Assembly: GCF_041435095.1 (NCBI RefSeq) | Contig: NZ_CP108025.1 | Span: forward strand, 3,844,001 to 3,908,000 | Direction of reading: 5' to 3' | Origin: Kitasatospora sp. NBC_00315 | Lineage (GTDB): Bacteria > Actinomycetota > Actinomycetes > Streptomycetales > Streptomycetaceae | DNA: 64,000 nt | In this document: positions 15,435 through 26,176 of the stretch, in pieces | Numbering within the stretch: the stretch's first letter is position 1 | Layout: each line of letters opens with the position of its first letter | Notes under the pieces: generated by a model | What the model was told of the DNA's origin: nothing | Seen by the model: the letters and a program-made list of their open reading frames with translations, nothing else | Database searches by the model: none | Translations under genes and position numbers: made by a program

Positions 15435-18326
15435 ATGCAGCCACCACCCACCCGTCGGCTCCGCAGCAGCGTCGCCGCGCTGACCGCGGTCGCGCTCGGC
15501 ACCGCCGGCCTGTTCACGGCCGTCGCGGTCTCGAACGCGACCTCGGCCGCGGCCGCCGGCGTCCCCACGCTCTCCCCGCTCAACGTGTCAGGGCGCGGCG
15601 CCACCGTGCCGTTCCTCGAGCAGGAGGCCGAGTACGCGGCCACCAACGGCACCGTGATCGGCCCCGACCGGCTCTACGGGCACCTGCCCTCGGAGGCCTC
15701 CGGCCGCCAGGCCGTCACCCTCGGCGCGACCGGCCAGTACGTGGAGTTCACCCTCACCGCGCCGGCCAACTCGATGGACTTCCGCTACAGCCTGCCGGAC
15801 ACCGCGGACGGCAAGGGCCGCGACGCCTCGATGGACCTGCTGGTCAACGGCAGCAAGCTGAAGAGCGTCGACGTCACCTCCAAGTACAGCTGGTACTACG
15901 GTGGTTACCCGTTCAACAACAACCCGGGCGACACCAACCCGCACCACTTCTACGACGAGACCCGCACCATGTTCGGGTCCGTCCTGCCGGCCGGCACGAA
16001 GATCCGGCTGCAGGTCAGCTCGACCGCGCAGTCGCCGAGCTTCACCATCGACCTCGCCGACTTCGAGAACGTCGCCGCGCCGAAGGCCAAGCCCGCCGGC
16101 GCCCTCGACGTGGTCGCCGACTTCGGCGCCGACCCCACCGGGGCCACCGACTCGACGGCGAAGTTCCAGGCCGCCGTCAACGCCGGTCAGGCGCAGGGCA
16201 AGACGGTCTTCATCCCGCAGGGCAACTTCACGCTGTACAGCCACGTCGTGGTCGACGGCGTCACCCTGGCCGGGGCGGGCCCCTGGTACAGCGTGCTCGG
16301 CGGGCGCGACCCGAACAACCGCGCCGCCGCCGTCGGCATCTACGGCAAGTCGGCGAGCGCCGGCGGCAGCAACAACGTCAACCTCAAGGACTTCGCCGTC
16401 ATCGGCGACATCCGCGAGCGGGTCGACGAGGACCAGGTCAACGCCATCGGCGGCGCCATGTCCAACTCGACGCTGGACAACCTGTGGCTGCAGCACACCA
16501 AGGTCGGCGCCTGGATGGACGGTCCGATGGACCGCTTCACCGTCAAGAACACCCGCATCCTGGACCAGACGGCCGACGGCGTGAACTTCCACACCGGCGT
16601 GACCAACTCGACCGTCACCAACACCTTCGTGCGCAACACCGGTGACGACGGCCTGGCCTCCTGGCCGGAGAACAAGCCGAACGTCAACGACAGCTTCACC
16701 CACAACACCGTGGTCCTGCCGATCCTGGCGAACAACATCGTCACGTACGGCGGCAAAGACTTCACCATCTCGGACAACGTGATGGCGGACACCATCAGCA
16801 ACGGTGGCGGCCTGCACATCGCCAACCGCTACCCCGGCGTCAACTCCGGCAGCGGCACCGCCGTCGCGGGCACCATCACGGCCGCCCGCAACACCCTGAT
16901 CCGCACCGGCAACAGTGACTTCAACTGGCAGTTCGGCGTCGGCGCGATCTGGTTCGACGGCCTCAACGAGCCGATCGCCGGCGCGACCATCAACGTCACC
17001 GACACCGACATCCTGGACAGCTCCTACGAGGCCGTCCAGACCATCGACGGGTCGTCCAGCGGCATCAACTTCACCAACGTGAACATCGACGGCGCCGGCA
17101 CCTACGCCATCCAGGCGCAGGCCAACGCCAACATGAAGTTCACGAACGTCAAGGCGAAGAACATCGCCCAGGCCGCCACGCCGATCCACAACTGCGTCGG
17201 CACCGGCTTCGTGATCGTCGACGGCGGCGGCAACTCCGGCTGGAACACCGGCACCACCTGCACCGGCAACTGGCCGGCCCCGCAGTGGACCTACGGCGGC
17301 CAGCCGTCGACCGGTGGCGGCACCTCCTCGCCGAGCCCGAGCCCCTCCGGCTCGCCCTCCTCGTCGCCGTCGCCGAGCAGCAGCCCCTCCTCGTCGCCGA
17401 CCACCCCGACCACGCCGCCGGTGTGCAACCCGGGCACCGGCAACCTGGCCCAGGGCAAGACGGCCACCGCCACCAGCGTCAACCAGACCTACACCGCCGC
17501 GAACGCCGTGGACGGCAACGCGGACAGCTACTGGGAGAGCGCCAACAACGCCTTCCCGCAGTCGCTGACCGTCGACCTGTGCGCCGTGACCGGTGTCGGC
17601 AGCGTCACCGGCAAGCTCCCGAGCAGCTGGGGCTCGCGCACCGAGAACCTGACCGTCCAGGGCTCCACGGACGGCGTGACCTTCACCAACCTGGCGGCGA
17701 ACGCGGCCTACGCCTTCGACCAGGCCGCCGGTAACACGGTGACCATCGGGTTCCCGCAGACCGGCGTCCGCTACGTCCGGTTGACCGTCACCGGCAACAG
17801 CGGCTGGCCGGCCGCCCAGCTCTCCGAGCTGGAGGTCCGCTCCACCGGATCCACCTCCACCCCCACCGGCACGCCCACCACCACCCCGCCGACCACGCCG
17901 CCGGCCAACACCAACCTGGTGGCGGGCAAGACCCTGACCGCCACCAGCACGGTGGACGTCTACAGCGCCAACAAGGCCAACGACGGTGACGCGAACAGCT
18001 ACTGGGAGAGCGCCGCGAACGCCTTCCCGCAGTCGCTGACCGCCGACCTGGGTGCCTCGACCGCCGTCGGCCGCCTCGTCCTGAAGCTGCCGCCGGCCAC
18101 CGCCTGGGCCAGCCGGACCGAGACCCTCTCGGTGCTCGCCAGCAGCGACGGCGCCAACTGGACGACGGTCAAGGCCGCGGCCGGCTACACCTTCGACCCG
18201 GCGACCGGCAACACCGTCACCATCAGCGTGCCGGGCACCACCGCCCGCTACCTGAAGCTGTCGTTCACCGGCAACACCGGGTGGGCCGCAGCCCAGCTCT
18301 CGGAGTTCCAGGCCTACACCTCCTGA
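15435..18326 (+). CDS. Secreted GH87-type alpha-1,3-glucanase (mycodextranase-like) with two discoidin domains
   Basis: A 963-residue secreted glucanase. Signal peptide at about 1-40 (basic start, hydrophobic core, Ala-rich end); carbohydrate-binding-like domain at about 55-210; right-handed beta-helix at about 220-620; Ser/Pro linker; then two F5/8-type (discoidin) domains separated by a Thr/Pro linker. Three aspartates on the helix, Asp381 (ADG) and Asp404-Asp405 (GDDG), have the same 23/24-residue spacing as the catalytic triad described for GH87 alpha-1,3-glucanases. The start is uncertain: the ATG at 15435 gives a clean signal peptide, and a GTG at 15423 is in frame. It stands alone on this strand, converging on a lacI gene, and probably degrades fungal or bacterial alpha-1,3-glucan. 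Confidence 0.82.
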   Translation: MQPPPTRRLRSSVAALTAVALGTAGLFTAVAVSNATSAAAAGVPTLSPLNVSGRGATVPFLEQEAEYAATNGTVIGPDRLYGHLPSEASGRQAVTLGATGQYVEFTLTAPANSMDFRYSLPDTADGKGRDASMDLLVNGSKLKSVDVTSKYSWYYGGYPFNNNPGDTNPHHFYDETRTMFGSVLPAGTKIRLQVSSTAQSPSFTIDLADFENVAAPKAKPAGALDVVADFGADPTGATDSTAKFQAAVNAGQAQGKTVFIPQGNFTLYSHVVVDGVTLAGAGPWYSVLGGRDPNNRAAAVGIYGKSASAGGSNNVNLKDFAVIGDIRERVDEDQVNAIGGAMSNSTLDNLWLQHTKVGAWMDGPMDRFTVKNTRILDQTADGVNFHTGVTNSTVTNTFVRNTGDDGLASWPENKPNVNDSFTHNTVVLPILANNIVTYGGKDFTISDNVMADTISNGGGLHIANRYPGVNSGSGTAVAGTITAARNTLIRTGNSDFNWQFGVGAIWFDGLNEPIAGATINVTDTDILDSSYEAVQTIDGSSSGINFTNVNIDGAGTYAIQAQANANMKFTNVKAKNIAQAATPIHNCVGTGFVIVDGGGNSGWNTGTTCTGNWPAPQWTYGGQPSTGGGTSSPSPSPSGSPSSSPSPSSSPSSSPTTPTTPPVCNPGTGNLAQGKTATATSVNQTYTAANAVDGNADSYWESANNAFPQSLTVDLCAVTGVGSVTGKLPSSWGSRTENLTVQGSTDGVTFTNLAANAAYAFDQAAGNTVTIGFPQTGVRYVRLTVTGNSGWPAAQLSELEVRSTGSTSTPTGTPTTTPPTTPPANTNLVAGKTLTATSTVDVYSANKANDGDANSYWESAANAFPQSLTADLGASTAVGRLVLKLPPATAWASRTETLSVLASSDGANWTTVKAAAGYTFDPATGNTVTISVPGTTARYLKLSFTGNTGWAAAQLSEFQAYTS

Positions 18327-18339
18327 TCCCCCGCCGATC

Positions 18340-18376
18340 GGCCCCGCCCTACCGCAGCCAGCGGTACGGCGGGGCC
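18340..18376. terminator. Bidirectional stem-loop between GH87 and lacI
   Basis: Arms 340-355 and 361-376 of the 18 kb region pair over 16 positions with a single C-C mismatch and a 5-nt loop. It lies between the convergent GH87 gene and lacI gene and can serve both. Confidence 0.75.
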
Positions 18377-18402
18377 TTCGCGCGTTCCCCCCTCGCCCGG
18401 GG

Positions 18403-19416
18403 TCAGTCCCGCGGGCGCACCGGGCCGGTGGAGCCGCGCACCACCAGCTCCGGCTCGAAGAGCAACTCGCCGTGGGTGACCCGGTTGCCCGCGATCTCGC
18501 CCGCGAGGAGCTCGACGGCGGCTCGGCCCATCGCCTCGATGGGCTGGCGCACGGTGGTCAGCGGCGGGTCGGTGCAGGTCATGAACGCCGAGTCGTCGTA
18601 GCCGATCACCGAGACGTCCGCGGGCACCGAGAGCCCGGCCCGGCGCACGGCGCGCACCGCGCCCAGGGCCAGCGGGTCGCTCGCGCAGATGATCCCGGTG
18701 ACGCCCTGGCGCAGCAGTCGGGTGGTGGCGGCCTGGCCGCCCTCGAGGCTGAACAGGGCGCGTTCGACGCAGGTGTCGGGCAGGTCGAGGCCGGCCTTGG
18801 CGGCGGCGGTGCGGGCGGCGTCGAGCTTGCGGCGCGAGGGCATGTGGTCGGCGGGGCCGAGCACCATGCCGATGCGGCGGTGGCCGAGCTGGTGGAGGTG
18901 GCCGACGGCCTGTTCGACCGCCACCGCGTCGTCGCAGGACACCCGGGCGAAGTCCAGCTCGTCGATGGCCGCGTTGAGCAGGACGGTGGGCAGACCGCGT
19001 TCGGCGAGGCGGTCGTAGTGCTCGTGCGGGGCGTCCTGCTGGGCGTAGAGGCCGCCGAAGAAGACCACGCCGGCGACGTGCTGCTCCAGCAGCAGACCGA
19101 CGTAGTCGGCCTCGGAGACGCCGCCGGCGGTCTGGGTGCAGAGCACCGGGGTGAAGCCCTGCCCGGCCAGCGCGCCGCCGACCACCTCGGCGAAGGCCGG
19201 GAAGATCGGGTTCTGCAGCTCGGGCAGCACCAGGCCGACCAGTCGCGCCCGCTCCCCGCGCAGCTGGGTGGGGCGCTCGTAGCCGAGTACGTCCAGTGCC
19301 GTCAGCACCGCGGCCCGGGTCGCCTCGGAGACGCCGGGCTTCTCGTTCAGCACCCGGCTCACCGTGGCCTCGCTCACCCCGACCTTCTGGGCCACCTGAG
19401 CAAGTCGTCGTGTCAT
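18403..19416 (-). CDS. LacI-family transcriptional regulator (first paralogue)
   Basis: A 337-residue LacI-family repressor: helix-turn-helix at residues 1-25 (VAQKVGVSEATVSRVLN), hinge helix to about residue 55 and a periplasmic-binding-protein-like sugar sensor domain to the end (VIGYDDSAFMTCTDPPLTTVRQP near residue 270). It probably controls the flanking alpha-glucan genes and is released by an oligosaccharide. It is closely similar throughout to the LacI protein at 29952-30971, with a nearly identical DNA-reading head, so the two may share operators. Two inverted repeats (19440-19475) directly upstream suggest autoregulation. It starts at the ATG at 19416. Confidence 0.9.
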   Translation of the reverse strand: MTRRLAQVAQKVGVSEATVSRVLNEKPGVSEATRAAVLTALDVLGYERPTQLRGERARLVGLVLPELQNPIFPAFAEVVGGALAGQGFTPVLCTQTAGGVSEADYVGLLLEQHVAGVVFFGGLYAQQDAPHEHYDRLAERGLPTVLLNAAIDELDFARVSCDDAVAVEQAVGHLHQLGHRRIGMVLGPADHMPSRRKLDAARTAAAKAGLDLPDTCVERALFSLEGGQAATTRLLRQGVTGIICASDPLALGAVRAVRRAGLSVPADVSVIGYDDSAFMTCTDPPLTTVRQPIEAMGRAAVELLAGEIAGNRVTHGELLFEPELVVRGSTGPVRPRD

Positions 19417-19439
19417 GGTCGAAAGTGTACGTCGGATGA

Positions 19440-19475
19440 CGCAAGATCCTTGCGCTGGCTTGCGCTCTGCCGCAA
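19440..19475. promoter_or_regulatory. Two inverted repeats, candidate LacI operators
   Basis: CGCAAG-ATC-CTTGCG (19440-19454) is a perfect 6-3-6 palindrome; TTGCG-6 nt-CGCAA (19460-19475) is a second inverted repeat of the same half-site facing the other way. Both lie 24-60 bp upstream of the lacI start, as expected for autoregulation. Confidence 0.55.
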
Positions 19476-19527
19476 ACGCGGTGGCCCCAGGGGCCCGCGC
19501 CGCCGCGGCGGCGGCCGGAACGCACGA

Positions 19528-19561
19528 GTGCCGCCGGGAGGTGTGGACCTCCCGGCGGCAC
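19528..19561. terminator. Stem-loop terminator of the alpha-glucan operon
   Basis: A perfect 15-bp stem (19528-19542 with 19547-19561) and a 4-nt loop, 27 nt past the stop of the second GH87 gene on the minus strand. It separates the operon from the lacI gene downstream. Confidence 0.78.
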
Positions 19562-19587
19562 CGGACCGTGCTACTGCTCCACGGGCA

Positions 19588-22500
19588 CTACGGGTTGACG
19601 TTGATGGTGAACGTCGACGTGGTGTTGCGGATGTTCTGGTAGTTGTTGCTGAACTTCAGGTTGTTGAAGGTCACCGAGCCGACCGCCGGGCCCTGGCCCG
19701 ACTCCGGCATCTCGTTGGCCCAGAGGCCGATGCCGGACTTGGCGTCGAACGCGTCGCCGCTCTTCTGCGCCCCGGAGATCGTGACGTTGGTGAAGACGGT
19801 GTCGGTGATCGGGTTCTGCGGCTGACCAGCCGAGTAGTTGGTCTGGAACATGATGCCGTTGTACGTCGGGTCGACGATGTCCACGTCGCTCACCCGGATG
19901 CCCTGGAACACCTTCGAGGCCGAGAAGACCCAGATGCCACCGAAGACCTGGGAGCCCCAGAAGTGGCCGCCGGCCCGCACGATGGAGATGTTCTGCAGGT
20001 TGGTCGGGACGGTGCCGAACCCGTTCATCGCGTAGCCGAAGTCCAGCGAGCTGATGGTGACGCCCGAGTAGACCAGGGTGTCCGCGATGTAGATGTTGCG
20101 GAAGGTGTTGCCGTAGCCGCCGTAGACGGCGACGCCGGCCGCACGCCAGGTCAGGATGGTGCTCAGGTTCTCGAAGACGTTGTTCTTCTCGTCCGCGCCG
20201 CCGGCGTCGATGGCGGAGAAGAGCGCGAAGCTGTCGTCGCCGGTCGCCCGGGCCTCGTTGTTGCTGACCAGGTTGTCCGTGCTGCCGTTGGTCATGTTGA
20301 TGCCGTCGGCGAAGGTGTCACGGATCCGCGAGTTCTTGATCACCATGGAGTCCGTGTTGGCGCCCCAGTACATGCAGATCATGTGCTCGGTCCAGATGTT
20401 GTCGATCGTGATGCCGGAGACATTCGCGAAGTCGAACACCTTGCCGGGGCCGTCGATCCGGGAGGTGTAGTTCCCGAAGTAGGCGAAGCCGGAGAACGTG
20501 GAGCCGTTGGCGTCGGCCTGGGCGCGCCAGCCGACGTCCGTGTTGGACTGGTCGGTCGGGGCGAAGAACCGGGTGAACCAGGGCCCGGCACCGATCACCT
20601 TGACGGCCTTGCCGTAGACCTGGAACTTGTTCGCGGTCTGGTAGTCACCGGCCGGCAGGTAGACACCCACCAGGGTGCCGGTGGTGTCCATCCGGACCTT
20701 GTCCAGCGCGGCCTGCACGTCGCCCTGGGCGAAGCCGGTCGGCACCACGTACTTGGCCGGGTCCGGGTTGGCGATCTGGGTGGCCTGCTCCAGGCTCACG
20801 AAGTCGATCGCGTAGTTGGTGCCGTTGGTGGCGTCCTTCTGCAGCTTGATCTTGCTGCCGGCCGGGACGGTCGTCCCGAGCAGGACGTTCGCCTCGTCGT
20901 AGATGTGCCGGGGACCGCCCGCGCTGGGCGCGTTGCCGGGGCCGGTCTCGCTCCCGTAGAGCCAGGAGTACTTGGAGGTGAGGTTGATCGCCTTGAGGAA
21001 GGTGCCGTTGACGTAGACGTCCAGCGTCGAGTTGATGCCGTCGCCGCCCGCCGCGTCCGGGATGGAGAAGCGGGTGACCAGCGTGTTGGTGCTGGCCTTG
21101 GTGGTGAACTCGACCGAGCTGCCGGTGGAGTTCAGGGTGACGGCCTTGCGGCCGGAGGCCTCGCCCGCCAGGTCGCCGACGGTGCGGTTCGGGCCGACCA
21201 CGGCCGCGCCGCCGCCGAGGACGCCGTCCTCGGCCTCGTACGTGTCGTACGGCATGTTGGCGCCGCGTCCGACGTACAGGGCCTGGCTGCTGGTGTTGTT
21301 CGCCTGCTTGACCGGGAGCTCGTTGGTGTCGTTGGCGATCACCGTCTTCACGGTGTACTTGCCGTCCACCGCGGTCCAGCTGCCCAGGGTGACCGGGGAG
21401 GCGGTCGCGCCGGGCGCGATGGCGCCGGTGTAGGAGCCGGTCAGCGTCTTGACGACGGCGCCGGTGGTGGCGTCCGAGACGGTCAGGGTGACGCTGTGCG
21501 CGCCGCCCGCCGACGCGACGGTGCCCTGGTTCTTGATCGCCGCCGAGAAGGTGACGTTGTTGCCGGCCGCCGGGTTGCCCGGGGTCCAGCTGACCGGCGC
21601 CGCGATCAGGTCCGAGCTGGCGACCTGGGCGACCACCAGCGCGGTCGGGTTGGTGTAGGTGTTGTTGGTCTCGTCCTGCTCGATGACGGCGTTGGCCTCG
21701 TCGACCTTCGCGATCACCTGGTAGCTGCCCGCGTTCTGCAGGCCGGCCGGGACCGTGACGGTGGTGGAGGCACCCGCGGCCAGCGCGCCGACCGTGGCGG
21801 TGCCGACCTTGGTGCCGCCGAGGTACAGGTTGACGCTGGTCGCGCCCGAGGCCGCGGTGCCCGCGTTCTTCACCGTGGCGGAGAGCGTCACCGGGTCGGT
21901 CTCCACCGGGGAGGCCGGCGAGGCCGAGGTGGCGGTGACCGTGAGATCCGGGTTCGGCGCCGGGGTGCCGATCACCTGGAACTCGGCGATCTGGCCCGCG
22001 CCCGAGCCGGTGTTGGTGGTGATCTTCAGCTGGACGTCGGCCGCGGTCGCCGTCAGCGGGATGGTCACCGTGTTCCCGGAGGCCGGGTCGAAGGTGTACT
22101 GCTTGGCGCCCACCAGGCTGGTGAAGCCGGTCGCGCTCTGCTCGCGGCCCAGCACCTCGATGGTCTGGGTGCGGGTGGACCAGGCCGAGGACGGGTTGAG
22201 CTTGAGCACCACCGAGTTGACGTTGGCGTTCGAGCCCAGCTGGGTGGTCAGGGTGTTCGGGTAGCTGCCGCCCGCGCCCTCCCAGTAGGTGGTCGCGTCG
22301 TTGTCGTTGGCGTTCGCCGCGACGAAGGTGAAGACGCTGGAGTTGGCCGAGATCGGCTTGCCGCCGGCCAGGTTGGTGCCCGTCCCGGTACCGCCGCCGC
22401 CCGTGGTGCCGGTGCGGATCACGGTGTTGCTCGCGTCCGACTGGTTGCCGGCCGCGTCCTTGGCCTTGACGTAGTACGAGACGGTGGCGGTGTCGGCCTG

Positions 22501-23895
22501 GCTGTCCGTGTAGGTCAGCACGTTGCCGGCCACACTGGCCCGCAGGGCGCCGTTGGCGTACACGTCGTAGCCGCTCACGCCGGTGTTGTCGGCGGAGGCG
22601 CCCCAGGTCAGCTTGATCTGCCCGGAGGCCGGCTGGGTGAAGGCCAGGGTCGCGGGCGCGGACGGCGCCTGGGTGTCCCCGGTGGCACCGGTACGGGTGA
22701 CCGTGTTGCTGGCGCCGGACTGGTTGCCGGCCGCGTCCTTGGCCTTGACGTAGTACGAGACGGTGGCGCTGTCGGCCTGGCTGTCCGTGTAGGTCAGCAC
22801 GTTGCCGGCGACGGTGCTGACCAGCGAGCCGTTCGCGTAGACGTCGTAGCCGCTCACGCCGGTGTTGTCGGTCGCCGCGTTCCAGGTCAGCTTGATCTGC
22901 CCGGCCGACGGATGGGTGTAGGCCAGGTTCGAGGGCGCGGAGGGCGCCTGGGTGTCACCCGTCGCCGGGCCGTACACCTCGAACTCGGAGATCTGGCCGG
23001 CCGCCCAGGCGGTGTTCGCGGTGATCTTCAGCCGGACGTACCGGGCGGTGGTGGTGCCGAGGCCCACCGTCACCGTGTTGCCGGCCGCCGGGTCGAAGAC
23101 GTACCCGGCGGAGGCCACCGAGTCGGCGAAGTTGCTGCCGTCGGTGCTGGTCTGCACCGTCAGGGTCTGGGTGCGCTTCTCCCAGCCGGTCGGCAGCTTC
23201 AGGACCACCTTGTTGACCGGTACGGCGGAGCCGAGGTCGGCCTGGATCCACTGCGGGAGCGCGTTGTTGGCGCTCTCCCAGTAGCTGGCCTGGTTGCCGT
23301 CGTTGGCGTTGCCCGCGGCGTAGACGTCCGAGGTGCTGCTCGCCGTGAGGGTGCGGCCGAGCGCCAGGTTGGCGCTGGTGTTGGTGGTGCCGTGCACCTC
23401 CAGCTCGGCGATCTGCGCGGCGGGCCAGCCGGTGTTCGCCGAGATGGCGAGGCGGACGAACCGGGCGCTGGTCGCCGGGAAGCCGATCTTCACGGTGTTG
23501 CTCGACCCGGGGTCGAACGAGTAGGTCGCCGAGCTGGTGATGGTGGCGAAGCTGGTGCCGTCGGCGCTGCCCTGGACGGCGAGCGTCTCGGTGCGGGCGC
23601 CCCAGCCGACCGGGAGCTTGAGCACGAGCTCGTCGATGCTGGTGCTGCTGCCCAGGTCCACCTGGACCCACTGCGGGAGGGCGTTGTTGGTGCTCTCCCA
23701 GTAGGTGCTCTGGTCGCCGTCGTTGACGAAGCCGGAGGCCCGGCCGTCGGTGGCGCTGCTGGCGCTGGACGCCTTGCCGGCCGCGAGGTTGGGACCACCC
23801 GCGGCGTGCGCGGGAATGAGCGGGCCGGCCACGATCAGCAGGCTGGCCGAGGCCAGCGCGGCCATCAGCCGGGGGATTGGAGCTGTCGATCTCAC
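19588..23895 (-). CDS. Large secreted GH87-type alpha-1,3-glucanase with discoidin, FN3 and CARDB domains
   Basis: A 1435-residue secreted enzyme. Signal peptide at about 1-31 (ends AHA); discoidin domains at about 33-170 and 172-312; two near-identical fibronectin III repeats at about 313-498; a third discoidin domain at about 510-650; two CARDB-type Ig-like domains at about 655-880; and a C-terminal unit at about 890-1435 with a carbohydrate-binding-like part (TYEAEDGVLGGG) and a beta-helix. Asp1197 (FADGIN) and Asp1220-Asp1221 (TGDDS) reproduce the GH87 catalytic spacing, as in the paralogue at 15435-18326. The domain order (binding modules first) is the reverse of that paralogue's C-terminal discoidin pair. 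It is the last gene after the GH13 and ABC genes. Confidence 0.82.
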   Translation of the reverse strand: MRSTAPIPRLMAALASASLLIVAGPLIPAHAAGGPNLAAGKASSASSATDGRASGFVNDGDQSTYWESTNNALPQWVQVDLGSSTSIDELVLKLPVGWGARTETLAVQGSADGTSFATITSSATYSFDPGSSNTVKIGFPATSARFVRLAISANTGWPAAQIAELEVHGTTNTSANLALGRTLTASSTSDVYAAGNANDGNQASYWESANNALPQWIQADLGSAVPVNKVVLKLPTGWEKRTQTLTVQTSTDGSNFADSVASAGYVFDPAAGNTVTVGLGTTTARYVRLKITANTAWAAGQISEFEVYGPATGDTQAPSAPSNLAYTHPSAGQIKLTWNAATDNTGVSGYDVYANGSLVSTVAGNVLTYTDSQADSATVSYYVKAKDAAGNQSGASNTVTRTGATGDTQAPSAPATLAFTQPASGQIKLTWGASADNTGVSGYDVYANGALRASVAGNVLTYTDSQADTATVSYYVKAKDAAGNQSDASNTVIRTGTTGGGGTGTGTNLAGGKPISANSSVFTFVAANANDNDATTYWEGAGGSYPNTLTTQLGSNANVNSVVLKLNPSSAWSTRTQTIEVLGREQSATGFTSLVGAKQYTFDPASGNTVTIPLTATAADVQLKITTNTGSGAGQIAEFQVIGTPAPNPDLTVTATSASPASPVETDPVTLSATVKNAGTAASGATSVNLYLGGTKVGTATVGALAAGASTTVTVPAGLQNAGSYQVIAKVDEANAVIEQDETNNTYTNPTALVVAQVASSDLIAAPVSWTPGNPAAGNNVTFSAAIKNQGTVASAGGAHSVTLTVSDATTGAVVKTLTGSYTGAIAPGATASPVTLGSWTAVDGKYTVKTVIANDTNELPVKQANNTSSQALYVGRGANMPYDTYEAEDGVLGGGAAVVGPNRTVGDLAGEASGRKAVTLNSTGSSVEFTTKASTNTLVTRFSIPDAAGGDGINSTLDVYVNGTFLKAINLTSKYSWLYGSETGPGNAPSAGGPRHIYDEANVLLGTTVPAGSKIKLQKDATNGTNYAIDFVSLEQATQIANPDPAKYVVPTGFAQGDVQAALDKVRMDTTGTLVGVYLPAGDYQTANKFQVYGKAVKVIGAGPWFTRFFAPTDQSNTDVGWRAQADANGSTFSGFAYFGNYTSRIDGPGKVFDFANVSGITIDNIWTEHMICMYWGANTDSMVIKNSRIRDTFADGINMTNGSTDNLVSNNEARATGDDSFALFSAIDAGGADEKNNVFENLSTILTWRAAGVAVYGGYGNTFRNIYIADTLVYSGVTISSLDFGYAMNGFGTVPTNLQNISIVRAGGHFWGSQVFGGIWVFSASKVFQGIRVSDVDIVDPTYNGIMFQTNYSAGQPQNPITDTVFTNVTISGAQKSGDAFDAKSGIGLWANEMPESGQGPAVGSVTFNNLKFSNNYQNIRNTTSTFTINVNP
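22402..22959 (-). repeat. 279-bp tandem repeat encoding two FN3 domains
   Basis: Two head-to-tail units of exactly 93 codons (22681-22959 and 22402-22680) inside the large GH87 gene. Both begin GDTQAPSAP and share long identical stretches such as YYVKAKDAAGNQS, at DNA as well as protein level, which suggests recent duplication or gene conversion. Confidence 0.85.
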
Positions 23896-24125
23896 TGGAG
23901 TCCTCTGGATCTCGTCAGGATGACAGGGTGGGGGCGGGCGGACCGTGGGAAGCGGCCTGCCCGGGTGCCGATCCGTGAGTGCCGCGGGGTGCTCCGGGCA
24001 CGGGGATGCCCGGGTGTCCGGCGGCGAGGGAAGTGCTCGGGGGCGGTGAACGAGCTGACATCATCTGGAGCCTCCTGGGGAGGGGCCGACGAGCTCAGGG
24101 GAAGGTGCGGTGGCGCGGCGGTGCG

Positions 24126-24266
24126 GTGGCGCGGCAGTGCGGGGACGGCAGCAGTGCGGCGGTGCGGTGGCGCGGCGGTGCGGACGGGCAGTGGCGCGGC
24201 AGTGCGGGGACGGCAGCAGTGCGGCGGTGCGGTGGCGCGGCGGTGCGGACGGGCGGTGGCGCGGCG
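24126..24266. repeat. 65-bp tandem repeat in the GH13-GH87 gap
   Basis: Units start at 24126, 24191 and 24256 with GTGGCGCGGC; the first two are almost identical over 65 bp and the third breaks off after about 11 bp. Each unit is itself built of GCGGTGCGGTGGC-like shorter repeats. It lies in the 540-bp gap (23896-24435) between the GH13 stop and the GH87 start, which holds no supported gene. Confidence 0.75.
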
Positions 24267-24374
24267 GGCGGTGCGGGGAGGCATCGGTGCGGCGGTGCGC
24301 TCGGTACGGCGGCTCTCGGGTCGAGGGGGTGCGCTCTGGCGGCCGCGCCGTCCCCCCTCAAGGACGGCGCGGCC

Positions 24375-24418
24375 CACGGTGGGCGGCGGGGCTGTCAGGC
24401 GGGCCGGCGCCCACCGTG
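24375..24418. terminator. Intercistronic stem-loop after the GH13 gene
   Basis: An 11-bp stem (24375-24385 with 24408-24418) with a 22-nt loop, 18 nt past the GH13 stop on the minus strand. It may partly terminate or process the transcript before the GH87 gene. Confidence 0.4.
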
Positions 24419-24435
24419 CCTGGGGTGGCGGACCA

Positions 24436-26073
<1,638 letters not shown>

Positions 26074-26176
26074 GGTGGGGGGTCCTTTCGACCGGAAGCG
26101 GAGAAGGGCGTGGTGCGGTGGACCCGTCGGCCGCGGTGCCCGGCGGAGGCCGGCCGGTGGCGGGTCCTGGAGCCGG

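Noticed and set aside
24126..24266. Possible CRISPR array
   Set aside because: Units are contiguous tandem repeats without unique spacers and no cas genes are present.
23892..24377. 161-residue minus-strand frame in the 65-bp repeat region
   Set aside because: It is made of the repeat translated (Arg/Pro/Thr/Ala), with no conserved sequence.
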